A stretch of 64,000 bases of DNA, taken from NCBI GenBank assembly GCA_011525805.1, contig WYBR01000114.1, positions 21,718 to 85,717 on the forward strand. Reading direction: 5' to 3'. Within the stretch, counting starts at the first letter, position 1. Each line of letters starts with the position of its first letter. Below, piece by piece: positions 63,922-64,000 of this stretch. The notes beneath the pieces are model-generated. The model saw only the letters and a list, made by a program, of their open reading frames with translations. It made no database searches and had not been told where the DNA came from. This DNA is from Vicinamibacteraceae bacterium (GTDB lineage: Bacteria > Planctomycetota > Phycisphaerae > Phycisphaerales > UBA5793). Both the position numbers and the translations under genes were made by a program.

Positions 63922-64000
63922 GACCTTCCTCCCTTCAGGTCGATGACGTGCGCGGGGCGCGCCGGATGCATATCGGACTTCTACATCCAATCTACCGGCG

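Overview
The window reads as a stretch of high-GC bacterial chromosome, most likely from a Planctomycetota of the Phycisphaerae type. No ribosomal RNA is present, so the assignment rests on gene content. That content includes a MoxR/DUF58/BatA-like/VWA-GATase operon, orphan pseudopilins carrying an H-X9-DG-type motif, small membrane proteins ending in a zinc ribbon, HAF-repeat and FG-GAP secreted proteins, a sulfatase, a sialate O-acetylesterase and a GH172 protein. Almost all real genes start at an ATG, or occasionally GTG, and many have a visible purine-rich ribosome binding site. Many adjacent genes overlap by ATGA or GTGA.

Layout. 0-5 kb: threonine aldolase, GH172 protein, GT4 glycosyltransferase and a hypothetical secreted protein. 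5-12 kb: trigger factor (minus), a 0.48-kb inverted-repeat element, tyrosine phenol-lyase, a secreted module protein (minus) and glycyl-tRNA synthetase. 11.7-19 kb: minus-strand operon of MoxR ATPase, DUF58, BatA-like VWA and VWA/GATase membrane proteins, interrupted by an opposite-strand pair of small genes (DUF4258-like plus an unknown partner). 19-22.4 kb: secreted protein, Rex redox repressor, membrane protein and GT2 glycosyltransferase. 22.5-29 kb: molybdopterin oxidoreductase, a fused FeS/NrfD partner, a CMD-family protein, MobA and a DUF2231-like membrane protein, which together look like a molybdoenzyme electron-transfer locus with its own cofactor gene. 29-37 kb: sialate O-acetylesterase, an AdkA-like/deoxyribosyltransferase-like fusion, two zinc-ribbon membrane paralogs, a secreted protein, a YwlE-like phosphatase with a divergent RpiB, an HD hydrolase, IspF and a tRNA with anticodon CAT.

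37.9-43.8 kb: a tightly packed run of an ABC exporter with degenerate ATPase motifs, a LicC-like nucleotidyltransferase and a TagF-like glycerophosphotransferase, followed closely by a HAF-repeat protein and a pseudopilin. I read this as a surface-decoration locus. 45.1-58.4 kb: a MacB-like tripartite ABC system, then a Cys-rich small protein, a triple-repeat CC-x2-C metal-binding candidate and a CusC/CusB/CusA-type heavy-metal RND pump. The CusB-like protein carries two HMBD motifs and a C-terminal DUF3347-like domain. 58.7-64 kb: FG-GAP protein, a small secreted protein, a pseudopilin and a sulfatase followed by an in-frame extension ORF.

The most unusual features are non-coding or modular. 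At least four long imperfect palindromes are built from CACGAAG-like units. Two homologous elements of about 0.48 kb have matching terminal inverted repeats. There are several GAGCCGCGACC-type palindromic repeats. One palindrome appears to sit in frame inside the FeS-binding loop of the molybdoenzyme. A four-cysteine CAGTVLGL module recurs at the C-terminus of three secreted proteins. All functional calls are by reading motifs; no database search was run.
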